Assembly (NCBI GenBank): GCA_019083985.1
Contig: JAHRCV010000005.1
Span: forward strand, 83,965-147,964
Direction: 5' to 3'
DNA from: Rhizobiales bacterium TNE-4
GTDB taxonomy: Bacteria > Pseudomonadota > Alphaproteobacteria > Rhizobiales > Beijerinckiaceae
Length of the DNA: 64,000 nucleotides
This document shows, piece after piece, positions 28,141 through 37,609 of this stretch; within the stretch, counting starts at the first letter, position 1, and every line of letters begins with the position of its first letter. The position numbers were made by a program, and so were the translations under genes. The notes beneath the pieces were generated by a model. It made no database searches and was not told the DNA's origin. It saw nothing but the letters and a program-made list of their open reading frames with translations.

Positions 28141-28964
28141 TCCGGATCACGCGTGAAGACGGGCAGATTGGCATCGACCCGATCAAGGCGTGGCAAGCAG
28201 TTCAAAAGCCCTTTGGTATAGGCGTGCTGTGCATGATCGAGATCGCGCGCATTCAAAGTTTCCATCACCGCGCCGCCATACATCACAATGACGCGATCAC
28301 AAAAAGACCGCACGAGATCAAGATCATGGCTGATGAAAATCAGGCCGAGACCGCGCTGGCTGACAAGATCATCCAGAATGGCCAGCACCTGCATCGACAC
28401 CGTCACATCGAGCGCCGATGTTGGCTCATCCGCGATGATGAGGTCGGGATCAGCCACAAGCACCATCGCGATCATGACACGCTGGCCCATGCCGCCTGAT
28501 ACTTCATGCGGGTAGAGATCATAGACATGTTTGGGATCACGAATGCGCACCGCATCCAACATGGCCAATGCGCGTTCGCGAGCTTGTCCAGCTTCACCGG
28601 GATTGTGGATGCGCCACGTCTCGGCAATCTGCTCGCCAACCGTCATCACCGGATTGAGCGAATATTTCGGATCCTGCATCACCATCGACATGCGCGCACC
28701 ACGCAGCGCACGACGCTCGCGATGCGGCATCGAGAGAAGATCAAGCCCCATGAACGCCATGCGCTTGGCGGTCACTTCACCCGGTGGCGGCACGAGATCA
28801 AGGATGGCGCGCCCGGTCATCGATTTGCCTGAGCCGGATTCACCCACAATGCCCAAGCGCTCACGGCCGAGCGTGAACGACAGGCCACGCACCGCTTCCG
28901 TATAGCCGCTCAGACCGGGGAAGCGGACGCGCAGATCCTCAACATCGAGAAGAATATCGCTCAT
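28128..28964 (-). CDS. Peptide/nickel-type ABC transporter ATP-binding protein (DppD-like)
   Basis: A 278-residue ATPase with Walker A GESGSGKSM, signature VSGGMGQRVMIA, Walker B LIIADEPTSALD and H-loop SHD. It pairs with the DppF-like ATPase (13-base overlap) to drive the permeases encoded upstream. Its start overlaps the end of the DppC-like gene by 4 bases (ATGA). The short C-terminus lacks a full oligo_HPY extension, as in its partner. Confidence 0.9.
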   Translation of the reverse strand: MSDILLDVEDLRVRFPGLSGYTEAVRGLSFTLGRERLGIVGESGSGKSMTGRAILDLVPPPGEVTAKRMAFMGLDLLSMPHRERRALRGARMSMVMQDPKYSLNPVMTVGEQIAETWRIHNPGEAGQARERALAMLDAVRIRDPKHVYDLYPHEVSGGMGQRVMIAMVLVADPDLIIADEPTSALDVTVSMQVLAILDDLVSQRGLGLIFISHDLDLVRSFCDRVIVMYGGAVMETLNARDLDHAQHAYTKGLLNCLPRLDRVDANLPVFTRDPEWLK

Positions 28965-29866
28965 CGGGCATCCAGCGCGTCACGCACGCCGTCTCCCAAG
29001 AGATTAAAGCCCAAAGCGACAATGCAGATCGCAAGGCCCGGAAAGGTCGCCACCCACCATTGGTCAAAAATCTGTTCGCGGCCAGCAGCAATCATGGCGC
29101 CCCATTCGGGCGTCGGCGGTTGCGCGCCAAGACCAAGAAAGCCCAAGCCCGCCGCCGTCAAAATCACGCCAGCCATATCGAGCGTCGAACGCACGATGAC
29201 GGACGGCACGCAGAGCGGCACTACATGCAGCATGATGATGCGCAGCGAGGAGGCGCCCTGCAATTTTGCAGCAGCGATGTAATCAGAATTGCGGATCACC
29301 ATCGTTTCCGTGCGGGCGACGCGCGCATAAGGTGGCCATGAGGTGATCGCGATGGCGATGATAGCGTTCTCGAGCCCTGGCCCAAGCGCGGCGACGAAGG
29401 CCAATGCCAAAATGAGCTTCGGGAAGGCGAGCACGATATCGGTGACGCGCATCAAAATGCGGTCGACCGCACCGCCATAATAACCTGCAACGCAGCCGAG
29501 AATGAGGCCGAGTGGACCGACCGTAACCACAACAAGCCCGACGATCAGCAGCGTGACACGCGAGCCATAGACGATACGGCTAAAGATATCGCGCCCGAGC
29601 GAATCCGTGCCGCACCAATGCTGCCACGACACGGGCTGCAGGCGTTGCGACAAATTCTGCGCCAGCGGATCGTAAGGGGCGATCCATGGTGCAAAAATCG
29701 CCATGCCGATCAGGGTCAACACAATCACGAGACCGACGACACCGAGCCAATTTTCAGTGAACCCGCGCCAACGGCGATAGGCTTGTCCAGCCCGCGCCTG
29801 CGCGCGCGATTGCGGCGCTTCGCTGAGAAGCCAGTCACGCCAGCTTTGAGACGTCGCGGCCCTCAT
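28961..29866 (-). CDS. Peptide-type ABC transporter permease (DppC-like)
   Basis: About 301 residues with an N-terminal cytoplasmic tail, a first membrane segment (WLGVVGLVIVLTLIGMAIFAPWIAPYDP) and the BPD_transp_1 core carrying the EAA-type loop (AAKLQGASSLRIIMLHVVPLCVP). The segment HWCGTDSLGRDIFSRIVYGSR is a DppC/OppC hallmark. ATG 29866 overlaps the DppB-like stop (ATGA) and is much more likely than the upstream 50-residue basic extension. It forms a heterodimeric pore with the DppB-like permease. Confidence 0.9.
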   Translation of the reverse strand: MRAATSQSWRDWLLSEAPQSRAQARAGQAYRRWRGFTENWLGVVGLVIVLTLIGMAIFAPWIAPYDPLAQNLSQRLQPVSWQHWCGTDSLGRDIFSRIVYGSRVTLLIVGLVVVTVGPLGLILGCVAGYYGGAVDRILMRVTDIVLAFPKLILALAFVAALGPGLENAIIAIAITSWPPYARVARTETMVIRNSDYIAAAKLQGASSLRIIMLHVVPLCVPSVIVRSTLDMAGVILTAAGLGFLGLGAQPPTPEWGAMIAAGREQIFDQWWVATFPGLAICIVALGFNLLGDGVRDALDAR

Positions 29867-30885
29867 CGTGTCCTCGGATCGAATACGCGCGCCATGATAT
29901 CGGCGAACAGGTTGAGAGAGATGAACACGACGCCGACGACGACCGTGCCGCCCAGCACCGCATTCATATCCGCCTGCAACAGGGAGGCGGTGATATAGCG
30001 GCCGAGACCGGGCCACGCAAAGATCGTTTCCGTCAACACCGAGCCTTCCAGGAGCCCGGCATAGGAGAGCGCAATCACGGTGGCGAGCGGCGCGGCGGCA
30101 TTACGCAAAGCGTGCCGCCAGATCACGCGCGTTTCCGAAGCACCCTTCACCCGCGCGGTCAGGATATAGGCCTGCGATAATTCGTTGATCATGAAACTCC
30201 GCGTCATGCGGCTGATATAGGCAAGGCTGAAAAAGCCGAGCACGCTCGCAGGCAGGATCAGATGGGAGAATGCATCGCGCGCGACCTCCCATTCACCCTC
30301 GAGGATAGCGTCGAGAATGAGCACGCCGGTTTTCGTCGTCACCAGATCATCAAAGGCGACCGAAACACGCCCCGGACCTCCCACCCAACCCAGATGAGCG
30401 TAGAACAGCAACAATCCCATCAGACCGAGCCAGAAAACTGGGATCGAATAGCCAAAGAGGCCGAGAATGCGGACGAGGTTATCCGGCCAGCGCCCTTTAT
30501 AGACCGCAGCCGCAACACCAAGCGGAATGCCGAGCGAAACGCCGATCAACGTGCCCAAAGTCGCCAGTTCGAGTGTGGCCGGGAACACGCGCTTAATGTC
30601 GAGGATAACAGGATTGGACGTCATCACTGACGTACCAAATTCACCGCGCGCCACTTGACCGAGATAGGTCAGGAATTGTTGCCAAAGCGGCTTATCAAGC
30701 CCAAGCGCGATGCGCGCTTTGTCATAGACATCGGGTGGCGCACGATCGCCGACCACTGCCAGAACCGGATCGATCGGGATGACGCGACCGATCAGAAACG
30801 TCACCAGCAAAAGCCCGAGCATCGTGATCGCGAAAGTGGTCACTTCCGCCGATACGAGTTTTGCCGTGCTGCGCGCTGAAGCCAA
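29863..30885 (-). CDS. Peptide-type ABC transporter permease (DppB-like)
   Basis: A 340-residue permease. The N-terminal LLVTFLIGRVIPIDPVLAVVGDRAPPDVYDKARIALGLDKPLWQQF is the DppB signature, and the EAA loop (ARVKGASETRVIWRHALRNAAAP) is clear. The start is a TTG preceded by GAGGTGAATT. It lies 68 bases after the binding-protein gene, separated by a 10-bp GC hairpin (30911-30933), and overlaps the DppC-like gene by 4 bases. Confidence 0.9.
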   Translation of the reverse strand: MASARSTAKLVSAEVTTFAITMLGLLLVTFLIGRVIPIDPVLAVVGDRAPPDVYDKARIALGLDKPLWQQFLTYLGQVARGEFGTSVMTSNPVILDIKRVFPATLELATLGTLIGVSLGIPLGVAAAVYKGRWPDNLVRILGLFGYSIPVFWLGLMGLLLFYAHLGWVGGPGRVSVAFDDLVTTKTGVLILDAILEGEWEVARDAFSHLILPASVLGFFSLAYISRMTRSFMINELSQAYILTARVKGASETRVIWRHALRNAAAPLATVIALSYAGLLEGSVLTETIFAWPGLGRYITASLLQADMNAVLGGTVVVGVVFISLNLFADIMARVFDPRTR

Positions 30886-30910
30886 AATTCACCTCGATAA
30901 AACAGAGTGC

Positions 30911-30933
30911 GGCCGGGCGGATGCCGCCCGGCC
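30911..30933 (-). promoter_or_regulatory. GC hairpin between binding-protein and permease genes (ABC operon)
   Basis: A perfect 10-bp inverted repeat GGCCGGGCGG / CCGCCCGGCC with a 3-base loop directly after the binding-protein stop. There is no T-run after it on the minus strand, so it is more likely a 3'-end stabiliser or partial attenuator that raises binding-protein over permease levels than a full terminator. Confidence 0.7.
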
Positions 30934-30953
30934 GCCGATCATATCCGCGAAGA

Positions 30954-32543
30954 TCAGTTCTTCACGATATTGGCGTAGAGGTTCGTGTCGCTGTTCGGGC
31001 CGATCACGAGACCATCGACATTCTTGCGGCGCGCCGCGACTTCCGTCTGCTGGAACATGATCACGAAGGGCGAGACCTTCATGTGTTCACGCTGCAGATC
31101 TTCGTACATCTTCTTGCGCTTGTCGGAATCGCGCTCAAGAACCGCGGCCTGTGTGACCTTGGTCATGTCCGGGATCGCCCATGCGTTACGCCAAGCAAGC
31201 GGCTTGCTTTTCGCATCGTCCGAATTGTCGGTGTTGATAGCGAACGTATCGGCATTGGTGTGCGGGTCCTGATAGTCCGGGCCCCACTGGCCGATATAGA
31301 TGTCATGCTGGCGCGCACGATATTTGGTGAGCGTCTGCTTGCCATCGCCGGGGATGAGTTCGAGCTTCACGCCTGCCTGACCCCATGTCGACTGGATAGC
31401 CTGCGCGATATCGGTGATCGGCGGGATCGAGCGCACATCCATCGTCACCGTGAAACCGTTCGGCAGACCGGCCTTGGCGAGCAGTTCCTTCGCCTTGGCG
31501 ACGTCGAGCTTGTAGGGCTTGTCGTCGATCGCGCCGAGGAAGCCCTTCGGCAGGAAGGTCTGGTGCGGCGTATAGGTGCCTTCGACGATGTTCTTCTCGA
31601 TGCCCGTGTAATCGACCAGATACTTCAGCGCCTCGCGCACTTCAGGCTTCGCGAGGTTCGGGTTTTTCTGGTTGAGGCCGAGATAAAGGATGTAGCCCTT
31701 CGGGCCGCTGTCGATCACGACATTCGCATTCGACTTAACGGCAGCGAGCTGATCCTTCGTCAGATTGCGTGCGTAATCGACGTCACCCTTTTCGAGCAGG
31801 AGACGCTGGGAGGCCGCTTCCGGAATATGGCGTACGACGACGCGCTTATTCTTCGGCGTGCCACCCTTCCAATTCGCATTGGCTTCGAGCGTGTATTGCT
31901 CATTCGCCTTCCATGTGCGCAGCGCATAAGCGCCCGAACCGGCCGAATTCTGCTTCAGCCACGCATTGCCCCAATCGCCATCCTTTTCATTCGCTTTGAC
32001 GAGCTTGCTGTCGACGACGGAGGCAACCGCAGCGGTCAGGCAGTTGAGGAAGAAGGTCGGCGCGTAAGGCTTGTCGACCGTGATGACAACCGTATCAGGA
32101 CCCGTCGCCTTGATGGTGTCCTTGATGTTATCCTTGGTGAAGCCAAACTGCGTCAGGATGAAACCCGGCGACTTGTTGAGCGCCACAGCACGCTGCAGCG
32201 AATAAGCCACGTCATCCGCCGTGATCGCATTGCCCGAGGCGAATTTCAGGCCCGGCTTCAGCTTGAACGTATAGGTCTTGCCGTCATCGCTCACCGTCCA
32301 GCTGGCCGCGAGGTCACCATAGAGCTTGGATGGGTCCTTAATGTCGAAAGCGATCAGCTTTTCATACATGTTGGCAATCGCTTCGATGCCTGAAAATTCG
32401 AACGCCTCAGCCGGATCAAGCGAGATGATGTCGTCGATCTGCTTGGCCATGACGACCGTGTCTTTCGGCGTCTGAGCGTAAGCCGGCGTCATGAACGCCG
32501 CGACGCCATACATGAGAGCGCCGGCAACAGAAAGTTTGCGCAT
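30954..32543 (-). CDS. ABC transporter substrate-binding protein, SBP_bac_5 (DppA-like)
   Basis: A 529-residue periplasmic binding protein. Signal peptide ends near AYA-QTP (about residue 24). Family 5 features include the D-A-x-x-S-like region ISLDPAEAFEFSG, YTFKLKPGLKFASGNAITADDVAYSL and the C-terminal GQWGPDYQDPHTN segment. These proteins capture di/oligopeptides, nickel complexes or opines. ATG 32543 is preceded by AGGGGA. It is first in the operon and followed by a strong hairpin and then the permeases. Ligand unknown. Confidence 0.9.
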   Translation of the reverse strand: MRKLSVAGALMYGVAAFMTPAYAQTPKDTVVMAKQIDDIISLDPAEAFEFSGIEAIANMYEKLIAFDIKDPSKLYGDLAASWTVSDDGKTYTFKLKPGLKFASGNAITADDVAYSLQRAVALNKSPGFILTQFGFTKDNIKDTIKATGPDTVVITVDKPYAPTFFLNCLTAAVASVVDSKLVKANEKDGDWGNAWLKQNSAGSGAYALRTWKANEQYTLEANANWKGGTPKNKRVVVRHIPEAASQRLLLEKGDVDYARNLTKDQLAAVKSNANVVIDSGPKGYILYLGLNQKNPNLAKPEVREALKYLVDYTGIEKNIVEGTYTPHQTFLPKGFLGAIDDKPYKLDVAKAKELLAKAGLPNGFTVTMDVRSIPPITDIAQAIQSTWGQAGVKLELIPGDGKQTLTKYRARQHDIYIGQWGPDYQDPHTNADTFAINTDNSDDAKSKPLAWRNAWAIPDMTKVTQAAVLERDSDKRKKMYEDLQREHMKVSPFVIMFQQTEVAARRKNVDGLVIGPNSDTNLYANIVKN

Positions 32544-32620
32544 GGGTATTCCCCTATTTTGAACGGCCTTTCGGCCTCCCCCGAAGGGCTCCGCCCAAAA
32601 GCGAAGCCTTGAAAATGAGA

Positions 32621-33916
32621 TTAGCCCCCAAGCATCTGGCTCGGCAACCATGTCGCGAGCCCTGGGAACGCGACGATCAACGCCACAGCCACCACCATGA
32701 GGAAGAAGAAGGGCAGCGAGACCTTGCCGATCCAGAAGATGTTCCGCCCCGTCATGCCCTGCAGCACGAACAGGTTGAACCCTACAGGCGGCGTGATCTG
32801 GGCCATTTCAACGACCAGCACGATGAAAATGCCGAACCAGACAAGATCGAAGCCAGCCGCCTGCACCATCGGCAAGAGCACCGCCATCGTCAGCACGACC
32901 ATCGAGATACCATCGAGGAAGCAGCCGAGAATGACGAAGAACACCGTCAAGGCGGCAATCAGCATCAGCGGGCTGAAATTCTGAGCCTTCACCCAAAGGG
33001 CAAGGTCGCGCGGGAGGCCCGTAAAGCCCATCGCGATCGTCAGAAACGCGCTGCCGGCGAGGATCAGCATGATCATCGTCGTCGTACGCGTGGCGCCCAT
33101 CAATGCGGCAAAGAAATTCTCCCGCGTCAGCGAACCTTGCGCCGCCGAAAGTGCAAGTGCACCGACAACACCAATTGCCGCGCTTTCCGTCGCCGTGGCG
33201 ATACCGGCATAGATGGAGCCAAGCACCGCCATGATCAAAAGCACAGTCGGGATCAGACCGCCCGATTGTTTCACCTTCGCCATGAAATCGAGACCGGCGA
33301 AGTCATCCTTGGGCACCAGCGTCGGATTGCGCCACGCCCACCACGCGACATAACCGCCAAACAGCAAGGCCAGCATGATGCCGGGAATAACACCGGCAAT
33401 GAAGAGGCGTGCAATCGACACGTCAGCCGACACGCCATAGACGATCATGATGATGGATGGCGGGATCAGCAGCCCGAGTGTGCCGGAACCTGCCAACGAA
33501 CCAATCGAGATTTCATCGGGATAGCCGCGCTTTTTGAGTTCAGGCAGCGTCATCTTGCCGATCGTGGCGCAGGTCGCAGCAGAGGATCCTGAGATCGCCG
33601 CGAAAATGGCGCAACCGATCACGTTGGTTTGAAGAAGGCGGCCAGGAACTCGGCCCATCCATGGCGCGAGCGCGCGGAACATGTCCTCCGACAATTTCGA
33701 GCGGAAGAGAATTTCGCCCATCCAGATGAAAAGCGGCAGTGCCGTCAGCGTCCAGCTCGAGAGCGCGCCGAAGACCGTCACCGCCATCGCATCGCCCGCG
33801 GGGCGCGGCGTGAACATTTCCATGCCGATCCAGGCAACGCCGATCAGCGAGAGACCGATCCAGACGCCTGCGCCGAGCAGCAGGAACAGGATCGCGAGAA
33901 AAATTGCGACTGCCAT
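32621..33916 (-). CDS. dctM: TRAP transporter large permease (DctM-like)
   Basis: A 431-residue, roughly 12-segment permease of the DctM family. Recognisable parts are FIWMGEILFRSKLSEDMF, ISGSSAATCATIGKMTLPELKKRGY, GSLAGSGTLGLLIPPSIIMIVYG and ITPPVGFNLFVLQGM near the end. It carries out sodium-coupled import together with the small permease (1 base upstream gap) and the binding protein. It is the last gene of the TRAP operon; 77 bases further on begins the ABC binding-protein gene in the same direction. Confidence 0.93.
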   Translation of the reverse strand: MAVAIFLAILFLLLGAGVWIGLSLIGVAWIGMEMFTPRPAGDAMAVTVFGALSSWTLTALPLFIWMGEILFRSKLSEDMFRALAPWMGRVPGRLLQTNVIGCAIFAAISGSSAATCATIGKMTLPELKKRGYPDEISIGSLAGSGTLGLLIPPSIIMIVYGVSADVSIARLFIAGVIPGIMLALLFGGYVAWWAWRNPTLVPKDDFAGLDFMAKVKQSGGLIPTVLLIMAVLGSIYAGIATATESAAIGVVGALALSAAQGSLTRENFFAALMGATRTTTMIMLILAGSAFLTIAMGFTGLPRDLALWVKAQNFSPLMLIAALTVFFVILGCFLDGISMVVLTMAVLLPMVQAAGFDLVWFGIFIVLVVEMAQITPPVGFNLFVLQGMTGRNIFWIGKVSLPFFFLMVVAVALIVAFPGLATWLPSQMLGG

Positions 33917-33917
33917 G

Positions 33918-34427
33918 TCAGCGATCCGTCCGTGCGTCCGATTGATCTTCCGGCACCGGCAAGCCCATCAAGAGGCAAACAAGCCGGTCGACCATGGCGA
34001 TGAAGAAGAGCGTGCAGCCGATCCCCATCGCGCTTTGCGGAATCCAGAGCGGCAACGGAATGATGCCTTGGCTCAAATCGTTCAGTTGATAACTCACAAT
34101 GCAGAGCTTCATGCTGTAATAGGCCATGAAGCCAGCGAAGATAACACCGACAAGCGTCGCGAAAACTTCAAGCGCATGGCGCATCTTGCCATGGAAAAAC
34201 TGCAGAATTAACGCCATGCGGATGTGTTCGCCCGACCGCAACGTGTAGGCGAGCGCAAGAAAAGCGCTGGCGGCCATACAATAGCCGGCGAACTCATCGA
34301 GGCTGCGTGTGACGAACCGGAAAACGCTGCCTGCAACCGCAGCAAGGATCAGCGCGCAGGTCATAAACAGGAAGAAGGCGCCAAGGACGCCGCCTGCGAG
34401 ATACAATCGATCGAGAAATTTGCGCAT
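33918..34427 (-). CDS. dctQ: TRAP transporter small permease (DctQ-like)
   Basis: A 169-residue membrane protein with four hydrophobic segments, typical of DctQ (SVFRFVTRSLDEFAGYCMAA region, YSMKLCIVSYQ and LWIPQSAMGIGCTLFFIAMVDRL). It is essential for DctPQM assembly. A GC hairpin (34435-34454) ends 7 bases before its ATG, leaving little room for a separate ribosome-binding site, so its translation may depend on that structure. Confidence 0.9.
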   Translation of the reverse strand: MRKFLDRLYLAGGVLGAFFLFMTCALILAAVAGSVFRFVTRSLDEFAGYCMAASAFLALAYTLRSGEHIRMALILQFFHGKMRHALEVFATLVGVIFAGFMAYYSMKLCIVSYQLNDLSQGIIPLPLWIPQSAMGIGCTLFFIAMVDRLVCLLMGLPVPEDQSDARTDR

Positions 34428-34434
34428 GGGAAAA

Positions 34435-34454
34435 GGGGCGGCTTCCGCCGCCCC
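34435..34454 (-). promoter_or_regulatory. GC hairpin between dctP and dctQ
   Basis: A perfect 8-bp stem GGGGCGGC / GCCGCCCC with a 4-base loop lies between the TRAP binding-protein stop and the small-permease start. On the transcript strand it is followed by CCTTTTCCC and the dctQ ATG. Position and form match the hairpins in the ABC and tricarboxylate operons of this window. Confidence 0.7.
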
Positions 34455-34462
34455 GCCTTATC

Positions 34463-35431
34463 TTATTTCTTGTAGGTCTGAAGAAGAGCGGCACCATCAG
34501 CACCGGCTTTCTTTTCCCACTCTTCAGTCATCGTCTTGCCGATCGCGGTCAGACCGTCCTTCAGAGCGGGCGACGGCGGAGCCACCTTCATGCCATTGGC
34601 AGCAAGTGTCGCCTTGGTGTCGGCCGTCACTTTTTCGGATGCAGCCCAGCCGGCTTCTTCTGCCTTCTTGGCTTCAGCCATCAAAAGATCCTGCGTCGGC
34701 TTGTCGAGCTTGTCGAACGCAGCCTTCGAGATGATGACCATGTTCTTCGGCACCCAAGCCTGCGTGTCGTAATAGAACTTGATCTGTTCCCAGACTTTCG
34801 AATCGACGCCCGTCGCCGACGAGGTCATCATCGCCACGACCTTGCCGCTCGACAAAGCCTGCGCGAGTTCCGCCGCCTGCACGGTGACGGCCTGCGCCTT
34901 CAGAAGCTCGCCAATGCGCGCAGTGGCAGGGCTGTAGGCGCGCCACGGCACGTTTTCGAGGTCCTTCGTCGAGTTAACTTCCTTGCCGGAGAAAATGCCC
35001 TGCGGCGGCCACGGCACGGCGTAGAGCAGCTTCATGCCCTGCGCGTCGAGGATCTTCTCAACATAAGGCTTCTGCGCGGCGTAGAGCTTCTTGGCGTCGG
35101 CATAGGACGTCGCCAAGAACGGCACGCCATCGATTTCAAAAATCGGGTTTTCGTTGCCGAGATTGACCATCAGAATTTCGCCAGCCGGAACCTGACCGGT
35201 TTGCACGGCGCGCTTGATTTCATTGGCCTTGTAGAGCGAGCCATTCGGATGAATGACGATGTCGAGCTTGCCGCCCGAACCCGCTTTCACCGCATCGGCC
35301 ATCTTCTGCAGATTCACGGTGTGGAAATTGCCCACCGGATAAGCCGTCGGCAGGTCCCATTTGGTCTGCGCGGTCGCAGCCCCTGCCATCAGCCCGAAGG
35401 ACAATGCAGCCAGTCCGAAAAGTCGACGCAT
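34463..35431 (-). CDS. dctP: TRAP transporter substrate-binding protein (DctP-like)
   Basis: A 322-residue periplasmic protein with signal peptide ending near ATA-QTK. The DctP fold is supported by KMADAVKAGSGGKLDIVIHPNGSLYKANEIKRAVQTGQVPAGE and a substrate-contact region (LLYAVPWPPQGIFS, NVPWRAYSPATARIGELL) including the conserved Arg expected to bind a carboxylate. ATG 35431 is preceded by GGGGAGAT. It is the first gene of the TRAP operon. The ligand is probably an organic acid, but not identifiable. Confidence 0.9.
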   Translation of the reverse strand: MRRLFGLAALSFGLMAGAATAQTKWDLPTAYPVGNFHTVNLQKMADAVKAGSGGKLDIVIHPNGSLYKANEIKRAVQTGQVPAGEILMVNLGNENPIFEIDGVPFLATSYADAKKLYAAQKPYVEKILDAQGMKLLYAVPWPPQGIFSGKEVNSTKDLENVPWRAYSPATARIGELLKAQAVTVQAAELAQALSSGKVVAMMTSSATGVDSKVWEQIKFYYDTQAWVPKNMVIISKAAFDKLDKPTQDLLMAEAKKAEEAGWAASEKVTADTKATLAANGMKVAPPSPALKDGLTAIGKTMTEEWEKKAGADGAALLQTYKK

Positions 35432-35576
35432 GGAGATCTCCCCTGATCCAGTCACGTTGGGCTGGCATTTGGCCAACCCGGGGCCTTCGCCCTTATAGGA
35501 CCGGGATGAGACAGCGCATGGGCGTCGCGGTCAAGCGCAAAGCCTGAGCTTCGCGGCCCCAGATACAGGCTTTTGA

Positions 35577-37076
35577 TCAAGCGAGGGGCAGCGGCTTCCC
35601 GCCCCGGATCCTTGTGATGATGGGTGGCAACGCCACAGCGGCAAGCGCAATCAGCAAGAGCGCCAGCGATAGCGGCTTCTGCAGGAAGATCATCGGATCC
35701 CCAGCGCTGATCGTCATCGCACGGCGGAACTCTTGTTCCAGCAACGGGCCGATGATCATGCCAATGATCACAGGCGATGTCGGAAAATCGAACCGGCGCA
35801 TGAAATAGCCAAGCACGCCCACCGCATAGAGCAGAACCAGATCCACGACCGAGCGCGAAATCCCATAGGTGCCGATCGTCGCGAAGACGAGAATGCCGCC
35901 ATACAACATAGGAGTAGGGATCTTCAGGATCTTCACCCAGAGGCCCACCAGCGGCAGGTTGAGGGCGAGCAACATCACATTGCCAATGTACAGCGATGCG
36001 ATGAGGCCCCAGACGAGTTCCGGCTGGCTTTGCATCAATTGCGGGCCCGGATTGATGCCATAGCTCTGGAACGCCGAGAGCATGATGGCGGCAGTGGCCG
36101 ACGTGGGCAGACCGAGCGCAAGCATCGGCACAAGAACACCTGCGGCAGAGGCGTTGTTCGCCGCTTCTGGCCCAGCGACCCCTTCGATCGCGCCCTTGCC
36201 GAACTCCTCGGGATGGTCGGACAGTTTCTTCTCGATGGCATAGGAGAGGAAGGTTGGCACTTCCGCACCGCCCGCAGGCATGGCGCCTATGGGAAAGCCT
36301 AGGAAAGATCCGCGCAGCCACGGCTTCCACGAACGCTTCCAATCGGACTTGCTCATCATCAGCGAGTCCGACACTTTGAGCACATCATCATGTTGCAATT
36401 TGCGCGAGGCGAGCCAGAGCGTTTCGCCCACGGCGAACAAGCCCACCGCCACAACGATGACGTTGATGCCGTCGAGAAGTTCGGTCACGCCGAACGTGAA
36501 GCGCCCCTGCCCCGTCTGCAAATCAATCCCGATCAAGCCCAAGAAGATGCCGAGCGCGAGCGCCGTGATCCCGCGCAATTCGGAATGGCCCAGAACCGCC
36601 GAGACGGTCAGGAGGGACAGGACCATCAGCGAGAAATATTCCGCCGGTCCGAACTTCAAAGCAAAATCAACGACAGGCCCAGCGATGAACGTCAGGCCAA
36701 TCGTGCCAATCGTTCCGGCTACGAATGAGCCGATCGCAGCGGTAGCGAGCGCAGCGCCCGCACGTCCGCGCTTGGCCATCTTGTTGCCTTCAAGGGCCGT
36801 CACGATCGTTGCGCTCTCACCGGGTGTATTCAGCAAGATCGATGTCGTCGAGCCACCATACATGGCGCCGTAATAGATCCCGGCAAACAGGATGAATGCG
36901 CCTGTCGCTGGCACTTGAAAGGTAAGCGGGAGCAAAAGCGCAATCGTAAGCGCTGGGCCAAGTCCGGGCAGAACGCCAATCGCGGTGCCAAGCGTGACGC
37001 CAATGGCAGCGAACAAAAGATTGATCGGTGTGAGCGCGACAGAAAAACCCTGCGCAAGTTGAGCGAGCGTATCCAT
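35577..37076 (-). CDS. tctA: Tripartite tricarboxylate transporter permease (TctA-like)
   Basis: A 499-residue, roughly 12-segment permease. TctA hallmarks are [58 protein letters not shown] and [35 protein letters not shown]. It imports citrate-like acids with the TctB and TctC components encoded just upstream; spacing to tctB is 7 bases. It is the last gene of the operon. Confidence 0.95.
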   Translation of the reverse strand: MDTLAQLAQGFSVALTPINLLFAAIGVTLGTAIGVLPGLGPALTIALLLPLTFQVPATGAFILFAGIYYGAMYGGSTTSILLNTPGESATIVTALEGNKMAKRGRAGAALATAAIGSFVAGTIGTIGLTFIAGPVVDFALKFGPAEYFSLMVLSLLTVSAVLGHSELRGITALALGIFLGLIGIDLQTGQGRFTFGVTELLDGINVIVVAVGLFAVGETLWLASRKLQHDDVLKVSDSLMMSKSDWKRSWKPWLRGSFLGFPIGAMPAGGAEVPTFLSYAIEKKLSDHPEEFGKGAIEGVAGPEAANNASAAGVLVPMLALGLPTSATAAIMLSAFQSYGINPGPQLMQSQPELVWGLIASLYIGNVMLLALNLPLVGLWVKILKIPTPMLYGGILVFATIGTYGISRSVVDLVLLYAVGVLGYFMRRFDFPTSPVIIGMIIGPLLEQEFRRAMTISAGDPMIFLQKPLSLALLLIALAAVALPPIITRIRGGKPLPLA

Positions 37077-37083
37077 GATGGCC

Positions 37084-37545
37084 TCAGATCAGCGCTTCGA
37101 TCAGGCCGGAGCCGATCTTGTAGCCTAACAGACGGTCAAACCCGACATAGGAGATGAGCGCAATCGCGAATCCGACACCGAGGTCGCGTGGCCAATTGCG
37201 ACTGCCAAAGCCGCGCGCAACCATGGCGAACATGACCGTCGACGCGATGATGAACCCAGCGTCGTCAATCAGAATGAGATTGGCGATCAGGCCACCGCCA
37301 ACCCAAAAGAGCTGACCTTTCTGAAGAGGCTCCTGTTCCTCTTCGCCGGTCCAACCGCCGCGGAGACCTTGGATCGTCAAGAGAACGCCGCAAATGACGA
37401 GCAGACCCGTCACAGCCCACGGAAACAGGCTGGGGCCTACGACAGCCCAAGAACTTGTGGGGATTGATGCCGCACCGAAGGCCGACAAGATCCCAAACGC
37501 GACAATAAACAGTCCGGCGCCGGTTTCAGGCCAAGCGATGCGCAT
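37084..37545 (-). CDS. tctB: Tripartite tricarboxylate transporter small membrane subunit (TctB-like)
   Basis: A 153-residue protein with four membrane segments ([18 protein letters not shown] at the N-terminus, [18 protein letters not shown] next), the TctB layout. Start 37545 follows TGGAGATTTT. It sits between tctC and tctA, with a GC hairpin separating it from tctC. TctB is the counterpart of the TRAP small permease. Confidence 0.88.
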   Translation of the reverse strand: MRIAWPETGAGLFIVAFGILSAFGAASIPTSSWAVVGPSLFPWAVTGLLVICGVLLTIQGLRGGWTGEEEQEPLQKGQLFWVGGGLIANLILIDDAGFIIASTVMFAMVARGFGSRNWPRDLGVGFAIALISYVGFDRLLGYKIGSGLIEALI

Positions 37546-37566
37546 CGGAAAATCTCCATAAAGCAT

Positions 37567-37589
37567 GAACCCCGCTGGAGGCGGGGTTC
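37567..37589 (-). promoter_or_regulatory. GC hairpin between tctC and tctB
   Basis: A perfect 9-bp stem GAACCCCGC / GCGGGGTTC with a 5-base loop lies between the binding-protein stop and tctB. It has the same position as the hairpins at 30911 and 34435 and probably protects or attenuates the transcript after the binding-protein gene. Confidence 0.7.
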
Positions 37590-37609
37590 ACGTCTCACTT
37601 CAAATCGTA

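Noticed and set aside
30861..32393. 510-residue open frame antisense to the ABC binding-protein gene
   Set aside because: It is a shadow of the sense codons; the sense frame has signal peptide, ribosome site and family motifs.
32564..32575. GGCC-TTTC-GGCC hairpin between dctM and the ABC binding-protein gene
   Set aside because: The 4-bp stem is too weak to call a terminator, although a longer structure may form there.
32609..33592. 327-residue open frame antisense to dctM
   Set aside because: It is extremely His/Arg/Gln-rich, as expected from the complement of a hydrophobic membrane protein.
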